This document shows, piece by piece, positions 1 to 9,000 of a stretch of DNA of 12,554 nucleotides. Below the pieces are notes generated by a model, which searched no databases, was not told the origin of the DNA, and saw only the letters and a program-made list of their open reading frames with translations. The stretch comes from CAYWXV01 sp964462535 (GTDB taxonomy: Bacteria > Bacteroidota > Ignavibacteria > OLB7). How positions within the stretch are numbered: the stretch's first letter is position 1; every line of letters begins with the position of its first letter. A program made the position numbers and the translations under genes. Location: assembly GCA_964462535.1 (NCBI GenBank), contig CAYWXV010000070.1, positions 1 through 12,554 of the forward strand, read 5' to 3'.

Positions 1-2389
1 CAACCTCGTGACAGAATTCCTGCTGTTGAAGGTGACACGTGTAGGCGTTGTCTAGGTCTCCGCGACGCTCGTAGATATTCCCCAGGTTTCCAAGGGTGTA
101 CCCGAGGTCTGCGCGCAGTCCCAGCTCTGTACACAGTTCCTTGGCGGCGGTCAGGTATTCTATTGCCTCATCGTCCTGGTAGAGCAAATACAACTGATAC
201 CCAAGGCGCATGCGGCCTTTGGCTTCGTGAACACGATCACGACAGTCGATGGCGGCCTGGAGCCTGCGCCGTTGCCACTCGAGCGCTGCGTCGAACCGGG
301 CGGTCGACTCCATGAGTTCGGAAATGTGTCCCAGTGCCATGCACTTCGCGGCGGAATCTGGTGCGCCCGTGCACCAGCGTTCATATCCCTCGTGATATGC
401 TTTTTCGGGATCAGCGGCCTCGCCCAGTTCGGCCCACGCGCTTAGCACCTCGAATTTATTTTCGGCCTCCCAGAGCGTGGAGAGGTGATCGATATCGCTA
501 AGAGCACGAATCAATCCATCATGGTCACCGGTGCGTCGCATCTGCCATATCAATTCACGCGACGTTCGCAGGCCTGCCTCCTGGGTGCTGAAGTACTCCG
601 CGAGCTGCCTGTGAACATCAACCTCCTTCTGTCCATCTGGCAGGTACCGCTTGCGAGTAGCGCGACGGAGGTAATCGTGAAAGAACGTCAGAAGGCCGAC
701 ACGACGAACAAGGTGAAAATCGAGGCCGAGTATGAGGGTCGAGAGTTTCAATCGTGATATCCCGGTAAGCTCGCCAAGCTCGATTTCACTCAACCCAAAG
801 CGCGACGCCCATAGAAGACTCATGACGTCCCGGACGGTCTTCGTGCCGAAGTCGTCCTCCATTCTCTCGAGTACGAACTGGAAGAGATCTTCTGTCCCCG
901 TAGCCGAGAGGTAGTAGTCGATTGTTCTGTCGAGTAAGTCGTGGGTCGCTTGCAGGCGGATTTCCTCGAGAAGGGTCCTGAGAAAGAGGGGGTGGGACGA
1001 CTTCTGATCGGCTGCGATGCGTGCAATCTGATTGACCGAGAGCGCCTTGTGAAACTCCGACAGGAACCGGACGATCACGGCCTCTCTTTCCTTCTCGGCC
1101 AGCGGCTGCATACCGATCTGGTGCCACCCTCGGCTTCGGAGTTGCACCAGTGTCTCTTCGACGGTGGATGAAACGATCAATCGAACATGCGAAGGGATGA
1201 ATTCAGGAATCCAGGAGAGACTAAGGCCGCTCCCCGTCAACTGGTTGATACCGTCGATTATCAGTACAAGTGTTGGCGAAGATTCGCCACCTGTTCCGTT
1301 GTCGCCTGGACGGAAGGCAAGCCAGTTGGCGAATTCACTCTCGAGTTCTTCCGGTCGCTGAGGAATCTCCTGTGGGATCTGGTAGTGCTCCTTAAGCTCC
1401 ATCATCACGTGTCGAATGACACCTAGGTGATCGACGTCTACGGCACCGATGCCAACGTAGTGCTCGACAACAAGGGCATCGGGATGGCGTCGGCGAAACT
1501 GCTCGGCCCAGTATGCCAATAGAGAGCTCTTGCCAGACCCTGATTCTGCGTAGATCACAAGTGGGACGCTGAGCTCGGTCGGCACGGGCCGATTAGACTC
1601 GTTCGCGTCTACCGACGAATGCGGGGTGGGAGTCGGTTTCTCCATCACCCCGGAGCCTTCGGCAAACGCATTCAGCTTCAGGATATACTGCGGGCTGGCG
1701 ATGTAGGCACGACGGCGTGAATGTGAGAAGGCGGAGTGACGCGAACGCTCTTCCTCGAGCGGCGTTGGGGGCCGCGCATCAGCGAAATCGCGCTTAAGAA
1801 TCCGGACGAGCTCGTCGTAAATCATCTCGCCCAGTGAACCAGCGTCGCGGAATTCATCGATCGGAAGGTTGGCTGTCCGGACCCGATCCTTCAGACCGTC
1901 GAGGTGCTTCACCTCGATGCTGTCACCGGCATCTTCAAGTTGCTCGCGTTGTCGGCGGAAGAAGAAGTGTGGACCAGAGCGCTCTCCTGTTTCCTGCGTT
2001 GAATTCAACGCAGCGTGCCGGAATTCCATATCGATAATGGAGGAACCCTCGAGCACGGCATCTTCGATCCACGGATATCGAGCAATGAGTTCGGGATCCT
2101 TCTGGATGTCTACGTACTCCGGAACGTATCCGTAGCGCTCACCCGTTATGCCGAAGAAATAGGGACGGCACCGGTCTATTTCCTCCAGACATGTACGAAT
2201 GATGCGACCGAGCGCAACATCTTCATCCGTCAATCCCCACCGGAGATCGACTTCTGTGAACGTGACCCCCCGCTGCCGACAAAGCGCACGGATCTCCGGG
2301 AAGATCTTCTTCACCAGATGCTCCCGCTCTTCCTGCAAGTCGCGGAAGGTGGAGCTGATAAACACGCGGAGTTCGTTTGATGTACTCAT
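1..2389 (-). CDS. Gene A: DUF4062-NACHT-TPR STAND NTPase, C-terminus beyond window
   Basis: I translated this frame line by line. It is open from the ATG at 2389 to the window edge, giving 796 residues with no stop. DUF4062 spans about residues 6-90 (ELRVFISSTFRDL; CLEEIDRCRPYFFGITGERYG). A charged linker leads to the NTPase, with Walker A ESGSGKSS at 282-289 and Walker B LVLIIDGINQL at 374-384. The probable sensor-like strand is RLIVSSTVE (403-411). A winged-helix segment with FFHDYLRRA lies at 569-577. TPRs begin near 716 and the array is cut off by the window. It is a predicted cytosolic signalling switch with no signal peptide or membrane segment visible. Its subtype matches gene D rather than B or C (YAESGSGKSSL, HYVGIGA, IDGxNQL). 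The start aligns with gene C (MSTSNELRV). No Shine-Dalgarno sequence is visible, and a TAA lies 6 nt upstream. The family assignment is firm; an immune role is inference. Confidence 0.93.
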   Translation of the reverse strand, partial: MSTSNELRVFISSTFRDLQEEREHLVKKIFPEIRALCRQRGVTFTEVDLRWGLTDEDVALGRIIRTCLEEIDRCRPYFFGITGERYGYVPEYVDIQKDPELIARYPWIEDAVLEGSSIIDMEFRHAALNSTQETGERSGPHFFFRRQREQLEDAGDSIEVKHLDGLKDRVRTANLPIDEFRDAGSLGEMIYDELVRILKRDFADARPPTPLEEERSRHSAFSHSRRRAYIASPQYILKLNAFAEGSGVMEKPTPTPHSSVDANESNRPVPTELSVPLVIYAESGSGKSSLLAYWAEQFRRRHPDALVVEHYVGIGAVDVDHLGVIRHVMMELKEHYQIPQEIPQRPEELESEFANWLAFRPGDNGTGGESSPTLVLIIDGINQLTGSGLSLSWIPEFIPSHVRLIVSSTVEETLVQLRSRGWHQIGMQPLAEKEREAVIVRFLSEFHKALSVNQIARIAADQKSSHPLFLRTLLEEIRLQATHDLLDRTIDYYLSATGTEDLFQFVLERMEDDFGTKTVRDVMSLLWASRFGLSEIELGELTGISRLKLSTLILGLDFHLVRRVGLLTFFHDYLRRATRKRYLPDGQKEVDVHRQLAEYFSTQEAGLRTSRELIWQMRRTGDHDGLIRALSDIDHLSTLWEAENKFEVLSAWAELGEAADPEKAYHEGYERWCTGAPDSAAKCMALGHISELMESTARFDAALEWQRRRLQAAIDCRDRVHEAKGRMRLGYQLYLLYQDDEAIEYLTAAKELCTELGLRADLGYTLGNLGNIYERRGDLDNAYTCHLQQQEFCHEV

Positions 2390-2400
2390 AGCAGATTACA
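2286..2400 (-). repeat. Near-identical 5' block shared by genes A and C
   Basis: By eye, 2286-2400 matches 9609-9723 with three mismatches over 115 nt. The match covers the 11-nt leader and about the first 34 codons. The two genes diverge sharply at once beyond it: A reads CRQRGVTFTEVDLRWGL, C reads CRHRGVAFTDIDLRWGI. A block this conserved between otherwise diverged paralogues suggests recent gene conversion. Confidence 0.85.
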
Positions 2401-2496
2401 TCACTGTGGAGATGTCGAAGTCGGCCACAGGCGGACGGAGGTCCGCCGCAGGCGGATGCTGCTGATAAACACGCGGAGTTCGCTACTGTGGGGCAT
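2401..2496 (-). pseudogene. Duplicated 5' fragment of a DUF4062 gene (31-codon minigene)
   Basis: The ATG at 2496 opens a 31-codon frame beginning MPHSSELRVFISS, the same N-terminus as genes A-C. It then runs out of homology into the palindromic segment and stops at TGA (2401-2403). It overlaps the 3' end of gene B by 14 nt and is not in frame with gene A. It most likely marks an older start of gene A that overlapped gene B before the junction unit arose. Whether the short peptide is translated cannot be judged; no Shine-Dalgarno is visible before it. Confidence 0.5.
2430..2456. repeat. Three-arm alternating palindrome in unit U3
   Basis: Three complementary 6-nt arms occur in a row: GGCGGA (2430-2435), TCCGCC (2442-2447) and GGCGGA (2451-2456). 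The middle arm can pair with either neighbour, giving an 18-bp or a 15-bp hairpin, but not with both at once. The same arrangement occurs in unit U2 before gene C. There is no T-run after it, so it is not a typical intrinsic terminator. Confidence 0.75.
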
Positions 2497-5400
2497 CGTG
2501 TTGCTCGGTGGGCGGAGTCGTGGAGAGCTCGTCGATACGGTCTCGGTATGCCGGTTTCGGAGACGATTCAAGCAGAGCCTCATACCGACGCAACGCTTCG
2601 AGGCGATGGTCACTATCGGCAGCGGCAAGTTTCCAGAGGAGGTAATGTAACTCCGCTTGTTGCTCGTCATCGCTTGCTTGCGCCACTATTCTCTGCAGAC
2701 TTGCCGTTGCGCCGGCCGCATCCCCTTCGGCGACGGCTATCCGTGCAAGTAGCATCTGGCCGGAGTAGACCGTGTCGAGTTGTTGTATCTCTGTGGAGAT
2801 GGCCACACATTCCGCCGCATACTTCCGAGCCATCGCAATCGAGCGCTCGATCCACGTCGTTGTGGTGGCTTCGGGAAGATATGTCGACAGACCGGCCGGA
2901 CATTCCTGCCCGCTTTGCGACAGTTCGAGATAGGATTTCGAAGCCCCGGCCAACCACTCTGCGAGGCCCCCGCGATCTCCGGCGGCCCGTGCTGCCTCCA
3001 CCGCGCCGACGAAATTCTCCAGCGCCAACTGATGTTCACCGAGGGTGGCATGAATGTTGGCGATGTTGCCAAGATTGAGCGAGATTCCCTGGCGGTCGCC
3101 CATCTCCTGTTGCACCGCCAGGGCGCGACTGAAGAGTTCCATCCCATGTTGGTAGTCGCCGGATTCGGCATAGGTGGCACCCAGATTGCCCATTGCGAGG
3201 GTGATTCCGCTGCGAATGCCGAGATCGGTGTACATGCGAAGAGCCTGACCATAGTATTCAAGCGCCTGCGGGTAATCACGGCGGGTCAAGTGGATGTTGC
3301 CTATGTTGATGAGATTGTGCGCCATCCAGGTTCGATTCCCCCGGCTTCTGTTGATCTCGAACGCTTGCCGGTATTGGTCCAGAGCCTCTTCGATTCTCCC
3401 CTGTGTTTCGTAGGCTGCGGCGACATTATGCAGTGCGCCCGCCAACTCGATCTCATTGCCCAGCTCACTGTAAATCGCCTGTTGCCTGAGCAGATTCTCC
3501 AGGGCGTGATCGATCCGACCCCCTGCACGATAGACAAGTCCCATGAGGCCGGATGAACTGGCTTCACTTTTGCGGTCGCCAATCTCGATGGAGATCTCAC
3601 GCACCCGTTCGGCCTGGGCCAGCGCCTCAGTCAGCTCCCTGCGCCAGAAGTGTAGCCATCCAAGCCGCAGCCGCGCCAGAACCTCTTCGTTCCTGCGACC
3701 GCGATCGACCGCCGAGGCAAGCCACTCGCTGCACAGCGCCACGGCGCCGTTCCAGTAGCTCATCCCATCGAGCAACTCTACCACCTTCAGTACGGCGCGG
3801 AAGTAAGCTTCGGTGCTTCGACTACGCCATTGTCGCAGGCCCGATCGATAGGCGTTTTCGATATCGAAACGATCTGCCAATTCGCTCCAGTACTCCATCA
3901 CGGTGACCTTCATCTGATCATCGGCCAGCGCCAAATAGACTGGAATCGTCGTAAGCGCGTCACGTAGGCCCGCCCACTTCTCGCCTGCTCGGAGCTGATA
4001 GCATAGGTCGGCGGCAAGCAAGTGAGGAACGGCTTCGTCGCGCGTGATGGCCGCATCGACGCCCATCTGGAAGTATCCGGCCAGGCGATCGTGAACGGCA
4101 TAGCGACTCGCCTCATCGGGTAGGTAACGCGTCTCGACGGCGCGGCGCAAGTAGTCATGAAAGAACCCGAGCCTCCCTTCACGACGGACGAAGTGATACT
4201 CCAGCGCAAAGAGGAGTCGGGACAACTCCAGTCGGTTCAATCGTGTCAGGTCAAGGAGTTCGGTTTCGCTCAGCCCCGAACGCGAGGCGCAAACCAGTCG
4301 CATGAGATCCGTCACCGACGTCTCGCCATAATCCTTCTCGAACCGCTCCAGCACGCGGTCGAACACCTCATGAAGATCGGCCGCGGAAGCATAGCGCCCG
4401 ATCACCTCGTCAAGTGTTTCGTGCGTTCCGTGCAGGCGCAACTCCTCAGCGACGACTCGCAGATACAGTGGCGAACTTGCCTTGGCGTCACTCGTCACCC
4501 GGCGAACCTGCTCCGGGTTGATGCTCTTGCGGAACTCTCCCAGATATCGCACGACGATACTTTGACGGAATCGTTCGTCCTCCAGACGTTCCACCGTCAA
4601 CTGATTCCATCCACGTTCGACAAGCCGATGCTGAGGCTCCCCCGGCGTCATGGAGATCATCACTCGAATGCCCTCCGGCAGCATCTTTGGCAGCCATGCC
4701 AGACGGCGGCCCGACTCGTCAAGCTGGTTGACCGCATCGATGGCGATGAGCACGCCGATGCCTTCTTCAGCGGCCAGATGCTCGCACCGATACAGCCAGT
4801 TGGCAAAGCTCCGCTCCAACTCCTCCGGCTTCGACGGCAGCGGGTCTTCGATTGCGAACCGCTCGCGGATTTCTTCGACAATGTGCCGCATAAGCGCGGT
4901 GGCTGTTCCGCTGGCCTGCGACGCGCCGACATAATGCTCGATCACCAACGCCGTCGGATGCTTCTTGCGATAGTACTCAACCAAGTGCGCCGTCAGAGAA
5001 CTCTTTCCTAAACCAGACTCACCGGAGACGACCAGGCAATGTTCGGTGGTAGATGTCCGACGTTCGATTATCGGTTCATTCATTCCCACATCTGACGTCG
5101 ACAATCTGAAGGCCATCCACTGGTTGAACTGCTCAAGGTGTTGTGGGTTCGGGATATAGGCTCGAGTTCTGCTGGCAGCAAACGCCCGGTGTGCTCTTCG
5201 CTCCATCTCCAGCTCGCTCGGCGTCTCGCTCTCCGGGTGCTCGGTGTTCACGACGTGCCGCAGGTCTTCTTCGAGCCATGCACCGAGCTCCGCAGGACTC
5301 GAGAAGTCTTCGCGAACGGGAAAGCCGCTCCGGCGTATGCGCTCCTTCAGAGCATTCAGTCTGTTGTCGGCGTCAGGATCAGTGTCAATGAACTCGGCCG

Positions 5401-5824
5401 GGGTTGCGTTGCGATCACGGAAATAGAAGAACGCATGGCCAGCCATGGCGGGATTGGCAAGGACGCCATGGACGATCTCCATCTCGGTGATACTTGCGCC
5501 GTGGAGCATGGCGTCGGCCAGGATCGGGTAATCATCGGCAACACGTTCAGCATCAGAGCGAGGGGGCGTCCATCCATAGCGTTCTCCGAGAATACCGATG
5601 AAGTAGGGACGGCAACGATCGATCTCCTCGAGGCAGATGCGGATGATGCCTTCGCGCTCGGCCTCCTCCTCGGTGATGCCCCATCGAAGATCGATATCAG
5701 TGAAGGCGACGCCGCGATGACGGCAGAGGGCACGGATCTCCGGGAAGATCTTCTTGACCAGGTACTCGCGTTCTTCCCGCAGATCGCGGAACGTCGAGCT
5801 GATGAACACGCGGAGTTCGGGCAT
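2483..5824 (-). CDS. Gene B: DUF4062-NACHT-TPR STAND NTPase (1113 aa)
   Basis: Complete gene. DUF4062 lies at about 3-90 (ELRVFISSTFRDL; CLEEIDRCRPYFIGILGERYGW), followed by the conserved SITEMEIVHGVLANP (111-125). Then comes a linker ending in RTRAYIPNPQHLEQF, Walker A GESGLGKSS (268-276), Walker B VLIAIDAVNQL (358-368) and the strand RVMISMTPGE (387-396). The winged helix carries FFHDYLRRAVETRYL (554-568). Five TPRs with exact 40-residue spacing run over about 751-950, and a C-terminal helical cap shared with C and D follows (about 997-1100). It is a predicted soluble ATP/GTP-driven oligomerising switch; the TPRs are the likely ligand-binding part. The start at MPEL aligns with the ELRVFISS of its paralogues and is a few residues shorter than A and C. 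No Shine-Dalgarno is evident. The stop is TAG. The ligand and output are unknown. Confidence 0.95.
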   Translation of the reverse strand: MPELRVFISSTFRDLREEREYLVKKIFPEIRALCRHRGVAFTDIDLRWGITEEEAEREGIIRICLEEIDRCRPYFIGILGERYGWTPPRSDAERVADDYPILADAMLHGASITEMEIVHGVLANPAMAGHAFFYFRDRNATPAEFIDTDPDADNRLNALKERIRRSGFPVREDFSSPAELGAWLEEDLRHVVNTEHPESETPSELEMERRAHRAFAASRTRAYIPNPQHLEQFNQWMAFRLSTSDVGMNEPIIERRTSTTEHCLVVSGESGLGKSSLTAHLVEYYRKKHPTALVIEHYVGASQASGTATALMRHIVEEIRERFAIEDPLPSKPEELERSFANWLYRCEHLAAEEGIGVLIAIDAVNQLDESGRRLAWLPKMLPEGIRVMISMTPGEPQHRLVERGWNQLTVERLEDERFRQSIVVRYLGEFRKSINPEQVRRVTSDAKASSPLYLRVVAEELRLHGTHETLDEVIGRYASAADLHEVFDRVLERFEKDYGETSVTDLMRLVCASRSGLSETELLDLTRLNRLELSRLLFALEYHFVRREGRLGFFHDYLRRAVETRYLPDEASRYAVHDRLAGYFQMGVDAAITRDEAVPHLLAADLCYQLRAGEKWAGLRDALTTIPVYLALADDQMKVTVMEYWSELADRFDIENAYRSGLRQWRSRSTEAYFRAVLKVVELLDGMSYWNGAVALCSEWLASAVDRGRRNEEVLARLRLGWLHFWRRELTEALAQAERVREISIEIGDRKSEASSSGLMGLVYRAGGRIDHALENLLRQQAIYSELGNEIELAGALHNVAAAYETQGRIEEALDQYRQAFEINRSRGNRTWMAHNLINIGNIHLTRRDYPQALEYYGQALRMYTDLGIRSGITLAMGNLGATYAESGDYQHGMELFSRALAVQQEMGDRQGISLNLGNIANIHATLGEHQLALENFVGAVEAARAAGDRGGLAEWLAGASKSYLELSQSGQECPAGLSTYLPEATTTTWIERSIAMARKYAAECVAISTEIQQLDTVYSGQMLLARIAVAEGDAAGATASLQRIVAQASDDEQQAELHYLLWKLAAADSDHRLEALRRYEALLESSPKPAYRDRIDELSTTPPTEQHDAPQ
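2975..3574 (-). repeat. Five 120-bp TPR-encoding repeats of gene B
   Basis: These encode residues 751-950. Gly-Asp/Asn/Ile pairs recur every 40 residues (GD750, GN790, GN830, GI870, GD910, GD950), with the TPR pattern N-IGNIH-AL-Y--AL. The units are well diverged at the DNA level, unlike those in gene D. Confidence 0.85.
5628..5755 (-). repeat. 128-nt block identical between genes B and C
   Basis: Positions 5628-5755 and 9507-9634 are identical base for base by direct reading. They encode about 43 DUF4062 residues (from KKIFPEI to IRICL). Synonymous sites are also identical, although the sequences on both sides and the rest of the two genes differ considerably. This is best explained by gene conversion or a very recent exchange. 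Confidence 0.88.
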
Positions 5825-6046
5825 GTGGGTGAATGAGGACTGGAGACTGTAGCGTCGATGTTCTTGTTGGCGGTTGTCAATAGTTGATAGTCGACGGAGG
5901 GAGGCGGGATGATGACTGCAAGGCCACCAGCGTCGACTGCAGGCGGACCGCTAACGTCACCACATCCGCGTCTGGGTGGGTGTTGCATGGGCCATAATTG
6001 GCGCAATGCGAAATCGCGTCCGGAGAGGGGACGATCGATCGTTCAT
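5825..6046. other. 222-bp spacer between genes C and B, no gene found
   Basis: This is the longest non-coding gap. It lacks the 96-bp junction unit found at the other two junctions. On the minus strand it has a TTGACA hexamer (5875-5880) inside CAACTATTGACAACC, but no convincing -10 box at normal spacing. Near gene C's end there is a 12-bp palindrome, ACGATCGATCGT (6031-6042), without a T-run. An internal promoter for genes B and A would most plausibly lie here, but the sequence does not prove one. A short open frame starting at 6006 is mostly antiparallel or out-of-phase overlap with gene B and is not called. Confidence 0.6.
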
Positions 6047-9000
6047 TCAGTGGGATTGATCAGGGGTGTGTTGCAGCTCCTCTATCCGCTCGTGGTACTC
6101 GTGCTTCGGCGTTTTTACCACCAGTTCTTTCAGGAGGCGCAGCGCTTCGGCACGATGATGCTCGTGTTCATCACGGTTCATGGGAGGCTCCGCGCCGATC
6201 CTCCAGAGCCAGTAGTGGATCTCGGCACGATGGGCCGTCCTCTCGTGAGAATTGTCTCCGTCGGCGGGGTCGGCGAGCATGCTTGCGAGCGTTGTAGAGG
6301 CGGCTCGTCGTCCCCCTTCGGCCGCTGTGATACGAGCCAGGAGAATCTTGCCGCCAAACAGCGTGTCAGGTTTTGACAGGTCAGCTGAGATCGCAATGCA
6401 CTCCTCACTGCACTCGCGCGCCTTCCGGAGCGCCACTGACCGCCACGTCTCCTCGGTAATGCCGTCAAGATGTCTCGGGAGGTATTCGGGCATGCTACCG
6501 TTCGAATGTTCGATGTCGATCATGGCTCTGGCAATCCCCTCCAACCAAAACGTGAGTCCCCGCAGGTATCCGGTTGATCGGTGAGTCTCGCTGGCCCTGA
6601 AGAAACAGTCGAGCGCACGGTCGTAGTCCCCCATAGCACTGTTCAACGAACCCATGTTGCCAACACCGACAGCGGCGGAGACGTCATCGCCAATCTCGTT
6701 GGATATCTCCGTACTCATCTGCTGGTACTTCATCGATTCCCCGTACCGCCCTACCTGAAACAGGACAATGCCGATGTTTGTCATTGCACTCGACATGCCA
6801 TTACGGTTCCCCATGTCGGTGCATGTGGCGAGCTGGCGTTCGAAGCAATCAAGCGCTTCCTCATAGCGGCCCTCCGCGACGTGGACAGCCCCCATAGCCC
6901 CGATGGCTCTGGACGTTTGATCGCGATCTCCAAGCTCGATGCTGACTGCAAGCTGACGCTCGTAGCACCTAATGGCCTCGTCGTTGCGCCCCTGGTCCGC
7001 ATGGATCCATCCAATGTTGCTGAGTGCCCTGGCAATGCCCGCGCGATCGCCAATCTCCTCGCTGATTGCAAGCTGGCGGCGATAGCACGTCATTGCCTCC
7101 CCGTACTGGCCCAGGTTGTAGTAAATGTACCCCACGTTTCCGAGCGCATACGTCGCGACGCGACGGTCGCCAAGCTCTTCGCTGACGAGCAGCTGCCGAC
7201 GACAGAATTCGAGTGCATCAGTAAACCTCCCCTGACTATACAGGACGTTGCCCACATTGCCCGAGGCAGTGACAATTCCGGCACGATCACCTAATTCATC
7301 ACAAATGGAGAGTTGCCGTTCGAAGTGCTCCATGGCCTCAGCGTATCCGCCTTGCGCGGCAACTGCAATGCCGATGCTTCCAATAGCACTTGCAATGCGT
7401 CGACGATCGCCCATCTCTTCCGCGATTTCGAGCTGGCGACGATGACTCTCGATGGATTCCGTCATCAGACCCTGGAGAAACTGGACAGCCCCCCTGCTCC
7501 CGATAGCGTCTGCAATGCCTGTCGTGTCGCCGACTTCAATCGCCAGCTGAAGCGCGTGGTCAAAGTGTTCGATGGCCTCTGTATAGTTGCCACGATGTTG
7601 CGCGATCTGTCCCAATCCGACGTGCCCGCGAAACTCATCCTCCAGAGAAGCCCCGCTGGTGGCGAGTTCGAGCAGCTCTGCGTACAGCTCCCCTGCGATG
7701 TCCCACCTGGTCAGCGAGGCCAACAAGGTGGCGGCCGCCGTCACGATGGCGCTTCTGTTGTTGTCGACGTGACCGGCAAGACTCCGTCGATACTCCTGTT
7801 CAACGTCGAATCCACGTCGGCCAAGTAGCGTCCACCATTCGAGCATCTCGAATCGTGTCTGATCGCGAAACAGAAGAAGGAGAACATCTGTTCGTGCCAA
7901 CGTTGAAGCTAGACGTTCATCTCGGGACGGTCCAGTTGTGACAACATCATCGGCACCGTACTGCCACAACAACTCCAGTGCCGTAGTCTCGCTTATCGGC
8001 AGTCCCTCGAAATACCGGGCAAGGTCCGAGCGCAATCGGGGTATCTGCAACGGATCGCTCAGGTATCGCTTCTCGACGGCCCGCCGCAGGTAGTCGTGAA
8101 AGAACCCAAGCACACCGTCTCGCCGAACGAAGTGGTAGTCAATCGCAAAGAGGAGCCGCGAGAGGTCGAGGCGACTACAGCCGATGAGGTCGATGATGGC
8201 GGCCTCGCTGAGCCCGGCACGCGAAGCCCACGTAAGACTCATCAGGTTGCACACCAGGTCGGCACCGTAGTCGCGCTCTAAACGTTCGAGCACGCGATCG
8301 AATACATCTGGAAGGTCGTCTGCACTCAGATACCGATCGATTGCCTCATCGAGCGACTCGTGTTCGCCATGCACACGGAGTTCTTCGGCAACCACGCGCA
8401 GAAAGAGAGGGGATGCTCCCTTCGCTTCGTTCACGACGCGATCCATCCTTGCGCTCGACAAACCTTTGTGGAAATCGCCCAGGTAGCGCAGCACAATCTG
8501 GTGTCGCACGTCGATGGAATCGATCGGTGTCAGCACCAGTTCCTCCCAGTCCCGAACAACCAGACGATCTTCCGTCTCCCCCGGCGTTGTCGAAACAATC
8601 ACCTTGATGCCGGAGGGCATTGTCTTCGGGAGCCACGCAAGACCGCGGTCGGTCGGGCCCAATTGGTTGAGCGCGTCGATAACGAGAAGCACGTTGACGC
8701 CGGCATCGGCGGCCAGACGTTCTGCACGAAACAGCCAGTTGGGAAAACTCCTGGTGAGTTGCTCTTCGGTCGCCGGAACGGATTCATCAATGTTGAACCG
8801 ACCGCGAATCTCCTCAATGGCGTGCTGCATTACCGCGAGTGCAGATCCGCTCTCGTTTGTCGCGCCGACGTAGTGCTCGATGATAAGTGCCGTGGGATGT
8901 ATGCGGCGGTACTCGGCGGCCAGAAAGGCGACAAGGGAGCTCTTTCCCAGACCCGAATCACCCCGCACGACCAGGGGCTTGCTCCCCTGAACGCGCCAAG

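Larger units (their letters stand above)
2390..2496 (-). repeat. Junction unit U3: duplicated gene-start remnant plus palindromic segment
   Basis: This fills the gap between gene B and gene A and overlaps the last codons of B. Read on the minus strand it has a gene-start-like block (CTCCGCGTGTTTATCAGC, encoding LRVFIS), then a GC-rich palindromic segment, then TAATCTGCT directly before gene A's ATG. It is homologous to the two 96-bp units in front of gene C. Relative to them it has about 11 extra bases after GTGTTT, which shifts its reading frame, and a diverged 5' end. Confidence 0.85.

Noticed and set aside
4157..5011. 284-codon plus-strand frame opposite gene B
   Set aside because: Antisense to the conserved NTPase region; the sense strand has clear domain homology.
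5875..5880. TTGACA as the -35 box of a promoter for gene B
   Set aside because: No -10-like hexamer at 16-18 nt; the nearest candidate, TACAGT, is about 23 nt away. Kept only as a note in the spacer.
5356..6006. 216-codon minus-strand frame starting in the C-B spacer
   Set aside because: Most of it overlaps gene B in a different phase, with no recognisable protein sequence.
6031..6042. Palindrome ACGATCGATCGT as a terminator after gene C
   Set aside because: Short, with no loop and no T-run; chance or a protein-binding site cannot be separated.
6581..7294. 237-codon plus-strand frame opposite gene C
   Set aside because: Antisense shadow of the TPR array.
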